Shown here: one piece after another, positions 15,845 to 17,577 of the stretch | Position numbering within the stretch: position 1 is the first letter of the stretch | Layout: the number at the start of each line of letters is the position of its first letter | NCBI GenBank assembly: GCA_007133365.1 | Contig: SLMV01000093.1 | Span: 1-17,577 of the forward strand | Direction: 5' to 3' | Source: Clostridia bacterium | GTDB taxonomy: Bacteria > Bacillota > Sulfobacillia > SLMV01 | DNA length: 17,577 nt | Translations under genes and position numbers: made by a program | Notes under the pieces: generated by a model | Database searches by the model: none | Told to the model about the DNA's origin: nothing | The model's input: the letters and a program-made list of their open reading frames with translations, nothing else

Positions 15845-16762
15845 TCAAGCACCTCCCGCGGTTAATGCTGCAGCACATGCCAATACGATGGACGCAAACC
15901 GGGCGCGAGCAGAATCCGCCCGTGAATTTAAGACGATCGGCGCTCGTGCTCCCACCACTACTCCGGCCATGGGAGCCCTTGCCAAAAAGGTCAACGTTTT
16001 TCCCATCAAATTGCCGGCATGGATATCCGGAACGACAACGATGTCCGCTCGTCCGGCAACCGAACTTGTAAGGCCCTTGGTCTTGGCGGCCTGAGGATCG
16101 ATCGCATTATCCAATCCAAGGGGCCCTTCGACTTCCGCCTCTCCGAGCTGACCTCGCTCTGCCATTTTGGCGATCGCCGCCCACTCCAACGTCACGGGCA
16201 TGCTTTCTTGTACATTCTCAACCGCTGCGAGAAGCGCAATGCGGGGGGGGCGCCCTAACACTCGACGTCCAAATTTCACCGCGTTTTTAACAATCGCAAT
16301 CTTTTGAGAAAAATCCGGGCGAATATTAATACCACCATCGGTCATGCCCAAAAGCGACGAATGCGTCGCAATATCAAAAAACCCGATGTGACTCAACAAC
16401 GATCCCTCACGTAAGCCCGCTTCATCGCTCAGGACCGCTCGAAGAAAAGCCCCTGAGGAGACCAAGCCCTTCATGAGAACATCCGCTTCACCGCCGCCGA
16501 CGGCCCGGGCAGCAGCAAGCGACGGGTTGTCCGTGTTTTCAATCTGAATGTCTTCGTTGTTCATGCCCGCTTGAGCGACCAAACGTTCAACCTCATCGCC
16601 ATTGCCAAATAATATCGGCATCACCAAACCATACTCCGTTGCCGCTTTGACGGTTGCTAAAACCTCTAGGTCTTCAGCACCCGCAACTGCCAAAACCGAA
16701 GGCGATGCGTTCTTGATGGTTTCCATATAAGGCGCTAGATGATGGAACGAAAAATCCGTCAC
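15845..16762 (-). CDS. ptb: Phosphate butyryltransferase (phosphate acetyl/butyryltransferase family)
   Basis: A 305-aa enzyme that exchanges CoA and phosphate on acyl groups, such as butyryl-CoA to butyryl phosphate. It is usually coupled to butyrate kinase or to branched-chain keto acid catabolism. Family features are VLMKGLVSSGAFLRAVL, LLGMTDGGINIRPDF, the ALLAAVENVQESMPVTLEW block, GPLGLDNAIDPQAA and the C-terminal DIVVVPDIHAGNLMGKTLTF. No kinase or dehydrogenase gene is adjacent within the window, so the substrate is uncertain; phosphate acetyltransferase is an alternative. The start is GTG 16762, because GGGGGAG lies 6 nt upstream. An in-frame ATG at 16777 would overlap that site and add five residues. 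It lies downstream of the putative structured RNA and directly upstream of nif3. Confidence 0.9.
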   Translation of the reverse strand: MTDFSFHHLAPYMETIKNASPSVLAVAGAEDLEVLATVKAATEYGLVMPILFGNGDEVERLVAQAGMNNEDIQIENTDNPSLAAARAVGGGEADVLMKGLVSSGAFLRAVLSDEAGLREGSLLSHIGFFDIATHSSLLGMTDGGINIRPDFSQKIAIVKNAVKFGRRVLGRPPRIALLAAVENVQESMPVTLEWAAIAKMAERGQLGEAEVEGPLGLDNAIDPQAAKTKGLTSSVAGRADIVVVPDIHAGNLMGKTLTFLARAPMAGVVVGARAPIVLNSRADSARARFASIVLACAAALTAGGA

Positions 16763-16849
16763 ATTAATCTCCCCCATCCATAAAATGTTAACCTCTCAGT
16801 CGGAGTATCGTCACGTAACCTTGAGTTCTAAAATTACACTCATATTCCT

Positions 16850-17388
16850 GCCATTTGACTGGAGCAACTACTGCCAGTCCCTTCTGAAAGCCCCACCGAT
16901 CAGGGCAACGTGCATTCGACTCACTGCTGTTGGTATAGGACTCGTCGACATAGAAAAACCCGTGGGCTTATCGCTTTCCCGGCTCCGATTAGCGGACCAC
17001 CTCGAAGATAAATGGCACCCTAGATAAAATCCCTTTTGAAAAAGATAGAAAGAAAATGGGCGATTGTACCGGTAATATCCCAACGAACCGCTTCCTTTCT
17101 ATACTTTTCATCTCAATCGGATCGCCTTGATGCCATATTCATCGTCAAAAAATTGCACATTTCTTTTACGAATTAAGATCTTCGTTTCCCGATCAACCAC
17201 ACCCGACTACCCGGCCCATCGTGTCTCATCTTAGGTTCGTGCTTCTCGAGTCGGGGCTTTGGGCTACGGCTTCCCTCGGATCCCGCGTCACCACGGGCAT
17301 GAGGACCCTTAAGCTCCTGCGTGACCACCTGCCCACCGGGTACCTGCACCCTCTAGCATTAGGTCATGCCGGGGCCATACAAAGGGAA
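16850..17388 (-). ncRNA. Putative large structured RNA, candidate OLE RNA
   Basis: About 540 nt without a credible gene but rich in paired elements. The 5' (right) part is a G+C-rich domain: CCCGGC (17210-17215) can pair with GCCGGG (17368-17373), CCCGACT (17202-17208) with AGTCGGG (17249-17255), and GTCAC (17287-17291) with GTGAC (17321-17325). An A+T-rich linker follows. The 3' (left) domain has GATAA (17007-17011) opposite TTATC (16968-16972), enclosing TCCG/CGGA (16984-16996). It ends with GACTGG/CCAGTC (16857-16879). OLE RNAs of Firmicutes are about 600 nt, ornate, and found near genes of the ispA/dxs/ptb neighbourhood. Size, architecture and position next to ptb fit. This identification rests on context and general resemblance; exact ends and class are unverified. 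Confidence 0.5.
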
Positions 17389-17411
17389 AACCCCCGTTAA
17401 GTACGGGGGTT
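17389..17411 (-). terminator. Terminator-like hairpin after the partial gene
   Basis: AACCCCCGT (17389-17397) and ACGGGGGTT (17403-17411) form a perfect 9-bp stem with a 5-nt loop. On the minus strand it begins 30 nt after a stop codon and is followed by TTTTCCCTTT, a moderate U-rich tail, so termination of the right-hand gene is likely. On the plus strand the tail is poorer. It could also be the first stem of the large RNA. Confidence 0.65.
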
Positions 17412-17440
17412 AGATTCCTAGATAATTATGTGCTCAAGTT

Positions 17441-17577
17441 CTAGCGCATTGCTTGCTCTAATTCCTCTTTGAGCACCTCAATCTCTTCTTGATCTAAGTC
17501 TCGATTTAAGACTTGAGACGCCACCGCGGCTGCAATATCAGCCGCTTCACGCTGAAAGGAGTCGAGGGCTTGTGCCC
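17441..17577 (-). CDS. 3' end of an unidentified gene
   Basis: The minus strand is open from the right edge to a TAG at 17443-17441. It codes 44 residues, beginning AQALDSFQREAADIAAAVASQ and ending EELEQAMR. The segment is alanine- and glutamate-rich and predicted helical. Coding is supported by codon pattern and by the terminator-like hairpin 30 nt downstream. The helix vaguely recalls the C-termini of ATP synthase b-type subunits, but the fragment is too short to name. Confidence 0.6.
   Translation of the reverse strand, partial: AQALDSFQREAADIAAAVASQVLNRDLDQEEIEVLKEELEQAMR

Noticed and set aside
16785..17027. 80-aa plus-strand open frame
   Set aside because: No ribosome binding site or recognisable domain, and it is antisense to the putative structured RNA.
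16868..17083. 71-aa minus-strand open frame with TTG start and AAAGGAAG upstream
   Set aside because: Its composition is not protein-like and it lies within the stem-rich region. I judge it more likely a shadow of a conserved structured RNA, though a small protein cannot be fully excluded.
17200..17385. T-box, cobalamin riboswitch, 6S RNA or tmRNA as identity of the G+C-rich domain
   Set aside because: The T-box UGGNACCGCG, the B12 box, the tmRNA 5' and 3' ends and a clear 6S bubble were each looked for; none was found. CCCTTAAGC only loosely recalls 6S.
17412..17450. Minus-strand promoter TTGAGC-17-TCTAAC for the large RNA
   Set aside because: Its start point would fall inside the 17389-17411 hairpin and it overlaps the end of the preceding gene. 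Not strong enough to list.
1..17577. CRISPR arrays, insertion sequences, prophage genes, defence systems
   Set aside because: No regularly spaced repeats, transposase, integrase or phage-like genes were seen.

Overview
The window is ordinary chromosomal DNA of a Gram-positive (Firmicutes) bacterium, with nearly all genes on the minus strand. No phage, plasmid, insertion-sequence or CRISPR signatures were seen. The gene order ftsE-ftsX-peptidase-ctpA-minJ and secA-prfB, the purine-rich ribosome binding sites, a YqfO-type Nif3 protein and a phosphate butyryltransferase all fit Firmicutes. The RNase P RNA has A-type landmarks rather than the B-type of Bacillus, and transketolase is split into two genes. 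Both point away from core Bacillales, towards a Sulfobacillus/Clostridia-like lineage. That placement is inference, not a phylogeny.

Layout, left to right. (1) 1-4993, minus: a cell-division and envelope operon, ftsE-ftsX-M23 coiled-coil peptidase-S41 protease (ctpA)-MinJ-like membrane protein, the last running off the left edge. An extra promoter may serve ctpA. (2) 4994-5330: divergent intergenic region with a strong promoter for the next gene. (3) 5331-7538, plus: a two-domain protein fusing a GT4 glycosyltransferase to the CsaB pyruvyl transferase. (4) 7542-13929, minus: secA-prfB-wecG/tagA-tktN-tktC, tightly packed. prfB carries the classical RF2 programmed +1 frameshift, and a short leader ORF with a near-perfect Shine-Dalgarno overlaps the tktN start. 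(5) 13930-14338: a gene-free tract ending in a tRNA/tmRNA 3'-end-like fragment. (6) 14339-14677, minus: rnpB with its own strong promoter. (7) 14730-16762, minus: ptb and a Nif3/YqfO gene, 2 nt apart. (8) about 16850-17388: a roughly 550-nt stem-rich region upstream of ptb without a convincing gene, best explained as a large structured RNA; OLE RNA is my leading candidate. (9) 17389-17577: a terminator-like hairpin and the 3' end of an unidentified minus-strand gene.

How the genes work together. FtsEX, the M23 peptidase and the MinJ-like protein would link division-site control to peptidoglycan hydrolysis. CsaB and the TagA/WecG enzyme both belong to secondary cell-wall polymer synthesis, and CsaB-made pyruvyl groups are known to anchor SLH-domain S-layer proteins. 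SecA exports such proteins. Transketolase, release factor 2 and RNase P are housekeeping functions. The most unusual elements are the putative large RNA, the GT4-CsaB fusion and the tktN leader ORF.
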